This document shows, in pieces, positions 37,724 to 47,015 of a DNA stretch of 64,000 nucleotides. The notes under the pieces were generated by a model. The model saw nothing but the letters and a program-made list of their open reading frames with translations. It ran no database searches and was not told where the DNA came from. Source of the stretch: Bacteroidales bacterium (GTDB lineage Bacteria > Bacteroidota > Bacteroidia > Bacteroidales > UBA12077); assembly GCA_016342685.1 (NCBI GenBank), contig JAEINU010000004.1, positions 248,001 to 312,000 on the forward strand, written 5' to 3'. The translations under genes and the position numbers were made by a program. Position 1 is the first letter of the stretch. Each line of letters begins with the position of its first letter.

Positions 37724-38308
37724 CTAATTTTTTTTTGAATACATTGATATTAGTTTCTTTTCTACCGCAGCTATTGGGTAGTTTTCTGGATCGGAAGCAT
37801 AGGTCATTCCAACTCCATCCATTGTTGACTGAAAAAAGTAAACCTCTGCCTGTGGATCTTCATAACCTTCACTTTCAAAATATGAGTGCAACATTTTAAA
37901 AAATGGATCAAACATAGCCCAAAGTTCACCTTCAAAAAGTTTTAAAACTGGCACTTGAACCATTAATGAAAAGAACAACCTCCAGTAAACAACGTTATCT
38001 TTTATAGTTTTTAAAAATTGAGCTATAAAATGTAGTAGTTCTTCATTGGTTATTACTCCGTCATGGTTAGGGTCGAAAAATTGCATAAAATCTTGAATTC
38101 CATTAAAGATTATTTCTTTTAACAATCCCTCCTTGCTTTCGAAATAATTATACATTAAGCCTTTAGATATTTTTGCCTTTTTTGCTATTTTACTAATGGA
38201 TGTAGTGTGAAAACCTTCGTTGGCAAATAGCTCAAGAGCAACCTGAGTTATTAGGTCTTTCTTTTCTTCTCTTATTTCCTCGAATTGTTTTGGTGTTCTT
38301 GGTGACAT
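37724..38308 (-). CDS. TetR/AcrR family regulator with an embedded EF-hand calcium-binding loop
   Basis: 194 residues. The N-terminal HTH is typical (ISKIAKKAKISKGLMYNYFESKEGLL, 38-63). The ligand domain contains DPNHDGVITNEE at 79-90, a canonical 12-residue EF-hand loop: Asp at 1, Asn at 3, Asp at 5, Gly at 6, Ile at 8 and Glu at 12, flanked by helices on both sides. That would bind Ca2+ or a similar metal. The gene starts the export locus, four bases from the LolA-like gene, and likely represses it. Two 14-nt direct repeats just upstream are candidate operators. Confidence 0.9.
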   Translation of the reverse strand: MSPRTPKQFEEIREEKKDLITQVALELFANEGFHTTSISKIAKKAKISKGLMYNYFESKEGLLKEIIFNGIQDFMQFFDPNHDGVITNEELLHFIAQFLKTIKDNVVYWRLFFSLMVQVPVLKLFEGELWAMFDPFFKMLHSYFESEGYEDPQAEVYFFQSTMDGVGMTYASDPENYPIAAVEKKLISMYSKKN

Positions 38309-38320
38309 AATCTATTTAGT

Positions 38321-38381
38321 TGAACGCTTAGTCATAAAAGCGATGTTAAAACACCCGCCCTTATGAATGAACGGTTGGTCA
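38321..38381. promoter_or_regulatory. Pair of 14-nt direct repeats, candidate TetR operators
   Basis: TGAACGCTTAGTCA at 38321-38334 and TGAACGGTTGGTCA at 38368-38381 agree at 12 of 14 positions and start 47 bases apart. Each has TGA...TCA ends typical of TetR operators. They lie between the divergent tetR and hybrid kinase genes, 13-73 bases upstream of the tetR ATG, so binding could regulate tetR and its operon. Confidence 0.5.
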
Positions 38382-38497
38382 AAGATAAAAGTATAATCAA
38401 ATCAAATGCAAATTTTATTTCAGCTTTTTTTTGATTAATTTAGCATAAACTGAAATAATAACTTAATTTACAGTTGCTTAAAATCTGCCCACATTTT

Positions 38498-41338
38498 ATG
38501 AGAATCAGGATTTTGCTTTTATCGATATTAATAATTTTAATGGATTTGTATTCATTTGCAAATACGTATGAATTAGCAAATAAAGACAGTCTTTTGAGTA
38601 ATCTTCATGTCTATTCCATTGATTATCTTATAAGTATTTCAAAAGAACATAAAATTCATGATTTTGATTCTGCAGAATTGATATTATTAAGCGCCGATCA
38701 TTTAGCTGATAGTTTAAGAGAAACTGATCATCAGATAAAAGCACTTATTCTTTTAGGGCATCTTTATTTTGACAATGGATATTTCGAAAATGCAGAAGAG
38801 ATATTTAACCGGATAATAAAAGATTTTTCTTCTGAATTAACCGATGAACAGCTTGCCGACGTAAATCATTCATTAGGATTAAATCATATTCGATTTAATA
38901 ATTATGACAAAGCCATTAATCTTTTTCAAGAAGCGCTATTGTTTTACGAAAAAACAGATAATAAAGAAGGAATAGCTAAAGCGCTTAAAGATATTGGTCA
39001 AGTATATTATTATTTGGGGAACGAGAATACAGCTTTAGATAATTATCAAAAAGCACTACTAATTTATAGAGAAGTTAATGATAGTGACGGTATTGCAAGA
39101 ACGTATAATAATATTGGTATAATTTTTAAGGAAAAAGGGAATGTTAAGCAGGCACTCGATTATTTAAATCAATCCCTAGAGATAAAAAAGAAACAGAAAA
39201 ATGCATATGGTATTGCCAATACCTTAGGTAATATGGGCGATGCATATATGGCAAATGGTGAATATGATAAAGCAATTAGCTTTTTTACACAGGCTCTCGA
39301 AATGTGGGTTGAGTTGGAATATCTACATGGAATTACCGAAGTTTATAATTATTTAGGTAAAGTATACATTAAAAAGGGTGATTACAATAAAGCGATATTA
39401 AACTTACTTGAATCCCAAAAGATATCTTTACAAAACAACTTTAAGCAGCGACTAACAGTTAATTCTCAGTTACTTTCCGAAGCATATTTTAAGACCAAAG
39501 ATTATCAGAATGCATTTCTGTATCTTCAGAAGTACAATGTCTTGAAAGATTCTTTATTTGAATCACTCTCGAATCAGAAAATCGAAGAATATCTTATTAA
39601 ATATGAAAATATTAAAGCTGAAAACGAACTGATTGCGCAAAAGCAGAAGATAATGCAACAGCGTTTTCAGATCGTTGTTATCGTTTTTGTTCTTTTTGGA
39701 GCTATTGTTTTCATAATACTGATTATTCGACAGAATAGAACGATTAGAAAGAAAAGTAGAAAAATACAAAAGATTAATAAAGAGCTTGATAGTAGGGTGC
39801 ACAAGAAGACTTCCGAGTTGAGAATATCTAGATTTTCAATTGATATTGCCGTAGATGCTATTATTTGGATGAAGCGCAATGGAAATATTGTGTATGTGAA
39901 TAATGCAGCTTGTTTAATGCTTGGATACTCGAAAGAAGAACTTGACAAAATGTCGATATTTGATTTGGTTTCGGAGTTCTCAGAAGATATCTGGCAAGAG
40001 TATTGGCTTCAGTTAAAAAACAAACGATCGTATGTAATTCAGCTATACTATACCACCCGGATGGGAAGTGAGATTCCCGTTGAGGTTGCATTTAATTTTC
40101 AGGAATTTGAAGGTGAGGAATTTAATTTTTCTTATAGCCGTAATATTACAGAACGTAAAATTTCTGAAGAAAAACTAAAAAATGCCAAAGATAAGGCCGA
40201 AAGATCAGATAAATTGAAATCTGCATTTTTAGCAAACATGTCGCATGAAATTCGCACTCCTATGAATGCGATTAATGGATTTATTAATCTGTTGGCGGAC
40301 CCAGATATTGGTATTGATCAAAAAGACGAAATAGTTGAATATGCCCAGTCAAGTAGCAAGGATTTACTAAATATTGTAAATGATATTATTGATATTTCTA
40401 GAATTGAAGCTGATGAACTAACCGTTAATAAATCACTGTATTATGTTAATCGCTTATTGAACGATATCTATAAAATGTATTTGAAAGATATTTATTTTAA
40501 GGATAAAGAAGGATTAAAATTACGTCTTCAGATTGAACCGAATGGTGAAAGAATTGCAGTTTTTACCGATCGAAACAGATTTAAGCAAATCATGAATAAT
40601 CTTATAAACAATGCAATTAAATTTACCGAACAGGGCGAAATAGTGATTGGTTATAAGCAAGTTAAAGTGGGAAACCGAAAACTTCTGAGTTTTTTCGTTA
40701 AGGATACAGGTATAGGAATTCCTGAAAAGAAGCAGGAGATCATTTTTACCCGATTTAACCAACTTTCCGACGATAGAAATAAAACATTCAAAGGAACGGG
40801 TTTGGGTCTAGCTATTTCAAAAAAACTTGTCGATCTATTGGGTGGAAACATTGGAGTAAATTCTATTGAAGGACAGGGTTCTGAGTTTTATTTTGCTTTA
40901 CCATACCAAGTTCTGGATAATCCAGATGAAAATTTAGATCAAGAAAGCACAAATTCAAAGCAGAAATATAATTGGGAAGATAAAGCGATTCTTATTGTTG
41001 AAGATACTCCTTCTAATTATTACCTAGTTGAAAATTATCTTCGTCCAACAAAACTTAAACTTGTGTGGGCAAAATCAGGAAAAGAAGCAATCGATTTATT
41101 TAAGAACAATGAAAAATTTGATCTCATTTTAATGGATATTCAATTGCCAGGAATAAATGGTTACGAAGCAACAAAACTTATAAAAGCATACAATGATAAA
41201 ATTCCAGTTATTGCTCAAACAGCATATGCTTTATCGGGAGAAAAGGACTACAGTTTAAAAGAAGGTTGCGATGATTATATTTCGAAACCAATTAAAAAAG
41301 AAACGCTTATTGAATTATTAACTAAATATTTTCAATAA
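38498..41338 (+). CDS. Hybrid histidine kinase: signal peptide, TPRs, TM, PAS, kinase, receiver
   Basis: About 946 residues from the ATG at 38498, which opens a signal peptide (RIRILLLSILIILMDLYSFA). About seven TPRs in the periplasm are followed by a TM helix (about 391-414), a short coiled coil, a PAS domain (about 447-560), HisKA with SHEIRTPMNAING (His near 582), HATPase motifs NNLINNAIKFTEQG, DTGIGIPEK and GTGLGLAISKKLV, and a receiver with ILMDIQLPGINGYEA (Asp near 880) and YISKPIKKE. No DNA-binding output, so an Hpt or response regulator elsewhere is likely. It is divergent from the tetR gene. Confidence 0.93.
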   Translation: MRIRILLLSILIILMDLYSFANTYELANKDSLLSNLHVYSIDYLISISKEHKIHDFDSAELILLSADHLADSLRETDHQIKALILLGHLYFDNGYFENAEEIFNRIIKDFSSELTDEQLADVNHSLGLNHIRFNNYDKAINLFQEALLFYEKTDNKEGIAKALKDIGQVYYYLGNENTALDNYQKALLIYREVNDSDGIARTYNNIGIIFKEKGNVKQALDYLNQSLEIKKKQKNAYGIANTLGNMGDAYMANGEYDKAISFFTQALEMWVELEYLHGITEVYNYLGKVYIKKGDYNKAILNLLESQKISLQNNFKQRLTVNSQLLSEAYFKTKDYQNAFLYLQKYNVLKDSLFESLSNQKIEEYLIKYENIKAENELIAQKQKIMQQRFQIVVIVFVLFGAIVFIILIIRQNRTIRKKSRKIQKINKELDSRVHKKTSELRISRFSIDIAVDAIIWMKRNGNIVYVNNAACLMLGYSKEELDKMSIFDLVSEFSEDIWQEYWLQLKNKRSYVIQLYYTTRMGSEIPVEVAFNFQEFEGEEFNFSYSRNITERKISEEKLKNAKDKAERSDKLKSAFLANMSHEIRTPMNAINGFINLLADPDIGIDQKDEIVEYAQSSSKDLLNIVNDIIDISRIEADELTVNKSLYYVNRLLNDIYKMYLKDIYFKDKEGLKLRLQIEPNGERIAVFTDRNRFKQIMNNLINNAIKFTEQGEIVIGYKQVKVGNRKLLSFFVKDTGIGIPEKKQEIIFTRFNQLSDDRNKTFKGTGLGLAISKKLVDLLGGNIGVNSIEGQGSEFYFALPYQVLDNPDENLDQESTNSKQKYNWEDKAILIVEDTPSNYYLVENYLRPTKLKLVWAKSGKEAIDLFKNNEKFDLILMDIQLPGINGYEATKLIKAYNDKIPVIAQTAYALSGEKDYSLKEGCDDYISKPIKKETLIELLTKYFQ

Positions 41339-41351
41339 GCGCTTCCATATT

Positions 41352-42146
41352 TTAGTATCCAATAAGCTTCGACTTTCTTAAATCATATTTTTCTTCATTT
41401 GACAGATCTTTTTTATAATCCAATACCGCCTTTTCCCAAGAGCCATACATTGGGTTCGGTAGAACTATAAAGCGATCGCCAAATTTGTCTTTGTTTTTGT
41501 CAATTAACTCAAAACCATAATTGTTTGATCTATCTTCGAATATTTCTGAAAAATCTCCCATGTTATCACCAATTAATAAGATGATTTCATAATTTTCTTT
41601 AACTAGATCTCTTCTGGCAGTTTTTGTGCTCGTTGTAGTTTTTAATAGTAGATGAACACTGTCCGCAAAAGCAAATTTTTCTTTTTGTAGATTTTTTAAA
41701 GTAACATCAAATTCTTCAACATTTCTATTTGAAATATAGAACACTTCAACGCCTTGCGATTGTGCATATTTAGAAAACTCTACAGCACCAGGTAAAGCCT
41801 TGGCGTTCTCCATTGAAGTCCAATTACTCCAACTTTCTTTTGTATAAGATTTTCCGGTATTAATACAATTTGTTTCAAATGGGCTATTGTTTAACATTGT
41901 TTCGTCAATATCAACAACAACTGCCTTTTTTGATTTTGAAGGATTATTAGTAACATCCATTTCAACACGAAGCTTTGCCCAGTTAAAAGACTGATAATAT
42001 AGGGCTTTCATCTCCGATGATCTTTGATACCAAAGTGTAGACATTATTAAATGATCTTGGGATTTACTTTCGTCCAAACTTTGTTCTTGCACGCATGAGC
42101 TTAAAAGAAATGCAATTCCAGCAAAAAGTAGGATTATCTTTTTCAT
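41352..42146 (-). CDS. 5'-nucleotidase, lipoprotein e(P4) family (acid phosphatase class B/C-like)
   Basis: 264 residues. Lipobox LLSSC near residue 18. The HAD superfamily motif I is VVDIDETMLNN (DxDET), motif II lies in VFYISNRN, and the C-terminal acidic motif is LLIGDNMGDFSE. The closest relatives dephosphorylate 5'-nucleotides (NAD salvage in Haemophilus). Length is normal for the family. It is convergent with the hybrid kinase gene with only 13 bases between. Confidence 0.9.
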   Translation of the reverse strand: MKKIILLFAGIAFLLSSCVQEQSLDESKSQDHLIMSTLWYQRSSEMKALYYQSFNWAKLRVEMDVTNNPSKSKKAVVVDIDETMLNNSPFETNCINTGKSYTKESWSNWTSMENAKALPGAVEFSKYAQSQGVEVFYISNRNVEEFDVTLKNLQKEKFAFADSVHLLLKTTTSTKTARRDLVKENYEIILLIGDNMGDFSEIFEDRSNNYGFELIDKNKDKFGDRFIVLPNPMYGSWEKAVLDYKKDLSNEEKYDLRKSKLIGY

Positions 42147-42264
42147 AATTTTTGATTTTGGTGAGATGATAAAGGTAAATATTAAATTTATTTTCAGAAA
42201 ATTTAAATTTGCTTGTAACTTTACAATAACTTACACGTCATACAAGTGAATTCGAATTTTTATA

Positions 42265-42750
42265 ATGACAGTAGAAGAGTATAATAAGAGTGTGGATTTG
42301 TATTCAGATGGTGTTTATCGCTTCATCCTAAAAAACATTAAGGATGAAGATGAAGCGAAAGATGTTGTTCAGGATACCTATGAGAAATTGTGGGTAAAAT
42401 CAAGCGAAGTAACTTACGCAAAAGTAAAATCTTATTTGTTCTCTGCTGCTTATCATACAATGATCGATAAGATAAGAAAGAATAAAAGAATCACAAGTAT
42501 TAGTGATTATAGCGAAGATATAGGTTGCTGTACAGATCATTACAGTGGATTAGGTGAAGTATTAGGTGAAGCTTTAGGTAAGCTGCCTGAAATTCAGAAG
42601 TCTGTTATATTGCTTCGGGATTATGAAGGATACGCTTATAATGAGATTGCGGAAATAACAAATTTAACAGAATCTCAGGTTAAGGTATATATTTATAGAG
42701 GAAGAGTTGCTTTAAAAAAATTCATTGGTAAGATTGAAGTTTTGGTTTAA
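42265..42750 (+). CDS. ECF-type RNA polymerase sigma factor
   Basis: 161 residues. Sigma-70 region 2: GVYRFILKNIKDEDEAKDVVQDTYEKLW. Region 4: LGKLPEIQKSVILLRDYEGYAYNEIAEITNLTESQVKVYIYRGR. No extra domain. It begins a three-gene set with a probable anti-sigma factor (14 bases downstream) and a barrel protein, as is common for envelope-stress ECF systems in the phylum. Confidence 0.93.
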   Translation: MTVEEYNKSVDLYSDGVYRFILKNIKDEDEAKDVVQDTYEKLWVKSSEVTYAKVKSYLFSAAYHTMIDKIRKNKRITSISDYSEDIGCCTDHYSGLGEVLGEALGKLPEIQKSVILLRDYEGYAYNEIAEITNLTESQVKVYIYRGRVALKKFIGKIEVLV

Positions 42751-42764
42751 TTATATATTGTCAA

Positions 42765-43820
42765 ATGATTGATATTAATACAAATAATTACGAAGAATAC
42801 ATTGTTGATTTTTTTGATGGAAATTTAAATTCATCAGAAGAAAAGGCACTAATGGTATTCTTAGATAAAAATCTGGAACTAAAAGAAGAATTCAACTTTT
42901 TTGACAATGAGAGCCTGTTAGAAGAAGAGTTTGTTTTTAATGATAAGGAGAGTTTAAAAAAATCACTCATTATTCATAAAAGCATGAACTTTCAGGAATT
43001 ATGTATTGCAAGCATTGAAGGTGATCTATCCGCTAAGGAACACAAGCTTTTTAAAGAACTTATTTTTTCAGATAGTGCAAAGCTTAATGAATATAAGAAA
43101 TTTGAAAACACAAAACTTTCTCCGGATTTAAGAATTATTTATCCTAAAAAGGAAATACTAAGGAGAAAATCAGGATTTGTATGGAAAAGATCTTATTATG
43201 CTATCTCTATTGCAGCATCAATTTTATTGCTTGTGGGACTTTTTGTTTTATCTCCACAGCCAGATGAAGCTACAGAGCGGATGGTTTCTCAAAAAACCAA
43301 TACAGAAAAAGTAGATACAATCTACAAACCAAAAATTAAGCGATTAGAAAACCCGAATCAATTGATTGCCAAAAGTAATTTAGAATCAAGTAGCAAAAAT
43401 ACTTTAAGTGAAGTGTTACTTACACCAGAAGTCCAAGTGATTGTTGAAGAGATTAAGGAAGAAAGGGTATATAAACAAATCGCATATTTGACACGAAAAG
43501 AATATTCTATAAAAAGTAATCAATCAAATTCTGAAATGGTATTTGCAAAAGTTACAATAAATGTAAAGAGTATTAATAGTATAGAAAAGGAATCTCTTAG
43601 TATTAGGTCGATTTTAGCGAATAATATGAATAGAAAGGAGAGATCAAAGGAGTCAAATAAAATAGAACTTTTTGATATTGCGAAGGCGAGCGTGGAGGGA
43701 ATAAATTGGTTGACAGGTGGACATATGACTCTCGAAAGAGGATATAATGAAAAAGGAGAAGTAAATAAAACTGAGTTTACATCAAGTTTAATAGCGTTTT
43801 CTGCCCCGGTAAAAAATTAA
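42765..43820 (+). CDS. Probable anti-sigma factor, single TM helix
   Basis: 351 residues. Two N-terminal repeats (about 8-50 and 78-116) share the pattern (F/C)xxxSIEGDLSAxEHKLxxxL and EEYIVDFFDGNLNSSEEKAL, the layout of Bacteroidota anti-sigma factors; no zinc-binding HxxxCxxC motif is present. A TM helix lies near 145-165, followed by a periplasmic region of about 185 residues without a recognisable domain. It is encoded directly after the ECF sigma, which supports the role. The family is inferred, not certain. Confidence 0.75.
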   Translation: MIDINTNNYEEYIVDFFDGNLNSSEEKALMVFLDKNLELKEEFNFFDNESLLEEEFVFNDKESLKKSLIIHKSMNFQELCIASIEGDLSAKEHKLFKELIFSDSAKLNEYKKFENTKLSPDLRIIYPKKEILRRKSGFVWKRSYYAISIAASILLLVGLFVLSPQPDEATERMVSQKTNTEKVDTIYKPKIKRLENPNQLIAKSNLESSSKNTLSEVLLTPEVQVIVEEIKEERVYKQIAYLTRKEYSIKSNQSNSEMVFAKVTINVKSINSIEKESLSIRSILANNMNRKERSKESNKIELFDIAKASVEGINWLTGGHMTLERGYNEKGEVNKTEFTSSLIAFSAPVKN

Positions 43821-43901
43821 TTTACTTTTAGGTGTAACAAATAACCATCTCTGTCCGTCCTACTTTAAAATCAGAATTAGTAAAAATTAAACTGTAATCA
43901 C

Positions 43902-44777
43902 ATGAAAAAAATAGCATTACTACTGTTTAGCTTAATTGTTACATTAAGTGTATTTGGTCAGGATACTGATACAAATTTGGACGAAATGAAAGCGGAACTT
44001 GAAAATCAAAACGATGATACTACAAATATTAAGTTCAAGCGAAAAACTGTAAAAATTGTTGAAGATGATGGAGAAACTAAAATTTTCGTAAAAAAGCATC
44101 ATAAGAACGATTGGGATTGGTATTGGGACGATGAAGATCGTTTTAAAGGATCGTGGGCTAGCTTCTCAATGGGATTGAGCAATTTTGTGGACAAAGATTT
44201 TTCTTTAAGTCGCGACGCAAGTGAACAGTATATGGACTTAAATACGGGACGATCATGGAATATGAATTTGAATTTCGCTCAGTATAGCATTAATCTAATC
44301 AGTGATAAGTTTGGTTTGGTAACTGGCTTAGGTTTGGAATGGAACTACTATCGTTTCGATAATGACAATTCAATACAAGAAAACGTAACTACTGGTATTA
44401 TCGAAGAACGAATCCTTGATTCAGATTGGAATGTAGAAAAATCAAAACTTTCGACAACTTATGCTACTTTACCCTTGTTATTAGAGTTTCACAGCTCTAA
44501 ATATCAACATAGTGGAGTAATATTTTCTGCAGGTGTTATAGGAGGCTTAAAGCTGGGTTCTAACACCAAGATTGTTTATAAAGAGAATGGTGATAAGAAT
44601 AAAGATAAAACAAAAGACGATTTTAATTTAGCACCTTTTAGATATGGAGTTCATGCAAGACTGGGTGTAGGTCAATGGTTGGTATATGGAACGTACTATT
44701 TCACACCAATTTTTGAATCCGATAAGGGTCCAGAATTATATCCAATATCTGTGGGTATAGCGCTTTCGTTTGAGTAA
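43902..44777 (+). CDS. Outer-membrane beta-barrel protein of the ECF sigma cluster
   Basis: 291 residues with a signal peptide (KKIALLLFSLIVTLSVFGQ). An acidic, Lys-rich linker (FVKKHHKNDWDWYWDDEDRF) precedes a barrel with strands such as WASFSMGLSNFVDK and FAQYSINLISDKFGLVTGLG and a final strand ending IALSFE. PorT-like family. Probably regulated by the upstream ECF sigma. Its function is unknown. Confidence 0.8.
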   Translation: MKKIALLLFSLIVTLSVFGQDTDTNLDEMKAELENQNDDTTNIKFKRKTVKIVEDDGETKIFVKKHHKNDWDWYWDDEDRFKGSWASFSMGLSNFVDKDFSLSRDASEQYMDLNTGRSWNMNLNFAQYSINLISDKFGLVTGLGLEWNYYRFDNDNSIQENVTTGIIEERILDSDWNVEKSKLSTTYATLPLLLEFHSSKYQHSGVIFSAGVIGGLKLGSNTKIVYKENGDKNKDKTKDDFNLAPFRYGVHARLGVGQWLVYGTYYFTPIFESDKGPELYPISVGIALSFE

Positions 44778-44801
44778 TCCATCTTTGTAAAAGAATTAAA
44801 G

Positions 44802-44832
44802 AAACAGTCACTATATTTTAGTGGCTGTTTTT
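44802..44832 (+). terminator. Intrinsic terminator of the barrel gene at 43902-44777
   Basis: AACAGTCACTA pairs with TAGTGGCTGTT (one G-U pair), followed by TTTTTATTT. Confidence 0.75.
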
Positions 44833-44882
44833 TATTTGGTGCCAAATAAATTCTTATATTTAAGTACCCAAAAATAAATATC

Positions 44883-46946
44883 ATGCAAATGAAAAAGTTT
44901 TTTATAGTAGTAATGCTCATACAATTTTATTTCTATAATTCTTTTTCACAAAATTTAAAGCTTGATAGTGTTTTTGGGGTTATCAAAAACATGAACGATA
45001 CAACTCAAATTAAAATTTTATTAGAAAATTACACAAAGTGCGAACAAGGAAATATTGTGAATGGGAAGGTCTTTCTTGATAAAGCTTTTATAATATCCCA
45101 AACAAATGAAAGTAGCAAATGGCATGGCAAAGTTTTATTAAGATTTGGTAATTTATATAATATAACTGGCGAATACGAAAAGGCAATAGATTATATCAAT
45201 CAAAGTAAAGAAATATTTGATCAAATTGATAATTATCAGGGAATAGGATCAGCATATAATAATCTTGGAGCTACTTACGAAAAAATGGGCAGATATGATG
45301 ATGCTATGGATAATCTTATTAAAGCTTTAAGTACGTACGAATTAAATGCAGATTCTCTAAGTATAGCAAAAACATATCTAAATTTAGGATTACTCTATTT
45401 TCGAAACAAAGATTATGAGAAAAGTATGGAGCTTTATCGAAAATCTTTAGAAATACGAGAGAAACTTAATGACATTGCAGGAATTGCCTTGATTTATAAT
45501 AATATGGCAATTGTTAATTACTATACAGGCAATTACGATGATGTGCGAAACTATTTTGAGAAATCATATTTAGCTTATGTTGAATTAGGTTATGTTAGAC
45601 AACAATTAATGGCCTTGTCAAACTTGGCAGGGATATTAGATATTCTTGGACAGAAAGGAAAAGCTCTTGAAAAATATTATGAAATACTTAAACTAGAAGA
45701 AGAACTTGGACAAAAAGGAGAGCAGGCAAAAACGAATCTTTTAATTGGAGATTTATATTCTTCAAGGAAACAATATAGAAAAGCTCAAAAATTTTATTTT
45801 GAAGGATTAAGAATTGCTAATGAAATAGGAGCTCTCGCTGAATTGAGTGAGGCATACAGTTCATTATCGCAAAATTATAAGGACCAATTTAATTATCAAA
45901 AAGCACTAGAATACAATGAACAGTTTATAGCTATAAACGATTCAATATATAATAAGGAAAAATCACGACAAATTCAGGAAATAGAAACAAAGTACGAAAC
46001 AAAGAAAAAAGAACAACTTATTATAAATCTGGAGAATGAAAAAATAATTGCCGATTTACGAATTAAAAAGCAAAGAATAATTCTTATATCTTTCTTAGGA
46101 GTTTTTTTCTCAATCATTATTTTTTTATTGATCCTTTTCAGGCAAAATAAAATTATCCGTGGTGCAAACAAACTTTTAGCATATCAAAAGAAGCAAATTA
46201 CAGATAGTATTGAATATGCAAGTCGCATTCAGACGGCAATGTTACCACCTGGAGATTATATTTCAAAAATAATTCCAGAGCATTTTATCGTATATAAACC
46301 AAGGGATATAGTTAGTGGTGATTTCTATTGGATAACCCATAAAGAGGGTAAAATTGTAATTGCTGTGGTTGATTGCACAGGACATGGGGTTCCAGGAGCT
46401 TTTATGAGTATGTTGGGATTTGCATTTTTAAATGAAATTGTAAATAAAGAAAAGGAGCTTAAAGCAAATATTATTTTAAATCAATTAAGGGATTATGTAA
46501 AAGCTTCTTTACACCAGACGGGAAAAGAAGATGAGGCAAAAGATGGAATGGATATTGCTTTATGTATTATTGATCCAGACGAACTAAAAATGCAATTTTC
46601 AGGTGCCTATAACCCTTTGTATTTAATTAAGAATAACGAAATGATTTCCATTAAAGCTGACCGAATGCCTATTGGGATTCATGTTTTTGAAAAAGATTCA
46701 TTTACAAATCATGAAATGTCGATACAAAAAGGAGATATTATTTACATGTTTACCGATGGTTATATTGATCAGTTTGGTGGGCCTAAAACTCAAAAATTCA
46801 GAATAGCTCCTTTTCGAAATTTGTTAATTTCAAACCGCGATAAGTCCATGAAGCAACAAAAGGAAATACTTGAAAAGAATTTTGAGGATTGGAAAGGAAA
46901 TCACGATCAGATTGATGATGTATTGGTAATGGGTATAAAGATTTAA
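44883..46946 (+). CDS. TPR sensor with C-terminal SpoIIE-type PP2C phosphatase
   Basis: 687 residues (ATG 44883, or 44889 two codons later) with a signal peptide ending YNSFSQ. About seven TPRs, a TM helix near 398-419, and the SpoIIE phosphatase from about 455 (VSGDFYWITHKEGKIVIAVV; CTGHGVPGAFMSMLG; DGMDIALCIID; FTDGYIDQFGGPK). Paralogue of the protein at 17650-19926 with the same domain order and the same ITDSIEYAxRIQTAxxP linker. Its target is unknown. Confidence 0.9.
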   Translation: MQMKKFFIVVMLIQFYFYNSFSQNLKLDSVFGVIKNMNDTTQIKILLENYTKCEQGNIVNGKVFLDKAFIISQTNESSKWHGKVLLRFGNLYNITGEYEKAIDYINQSKEIFDQIDNYQGIGSAYNNLGATYEKMGRYDDAMDNLIKALSTYELNADSLSIAKTYLNLGLLYFRNKDYEKSMELYRKSLEIREKLNDIAGIALIYNNMAIVNYYTGNYDDVRNYFEKSYLAYVELGYVRQQLMALSNLAGILDILGQKGKALEKYYEILKLEEELGQKGEQAKTNLLIGDLYSSRKQYRKAQKFYFEGLRIANEIGALAELSEAYSSLSQNYKDQFNYQKALEYNEQFIAINDSIYNKEKSRQIQEIETKYETKKKEQLIINLENEKIIADLRIKKQRIILISFLGVFFSIIIFLLILFRQNKIIRGANKLLAYQKKQITDSIEYASRIQTAMLPPGDYISKIIPEHFIVYKPRDIVSGDFYWITHKEGKIVIAVVDCTGHGVPGAFMSMLGFAFLNEIVNKEKELKANIILNQLRDYVKASLHQTGKEDEAKDGMDIALCIIDPDELKMQFSGAYNPLYLIKNNEMISIKADRMPIGIHVFEKDSFTNHEMSIQKGDIIYMFTDGYIDQFGGPKTQKFRIAPFRNLLISNRDKSMKQQKEILEKNFEDWKGNHDQIDDVLVMGIKI

Positions 46947-47015
46947 TACTTTTAGATTTTTAGTTATCTTTATATCCTCAAAAAGGAATATATAACGGTT
47001 AAAAAACAATATAAC

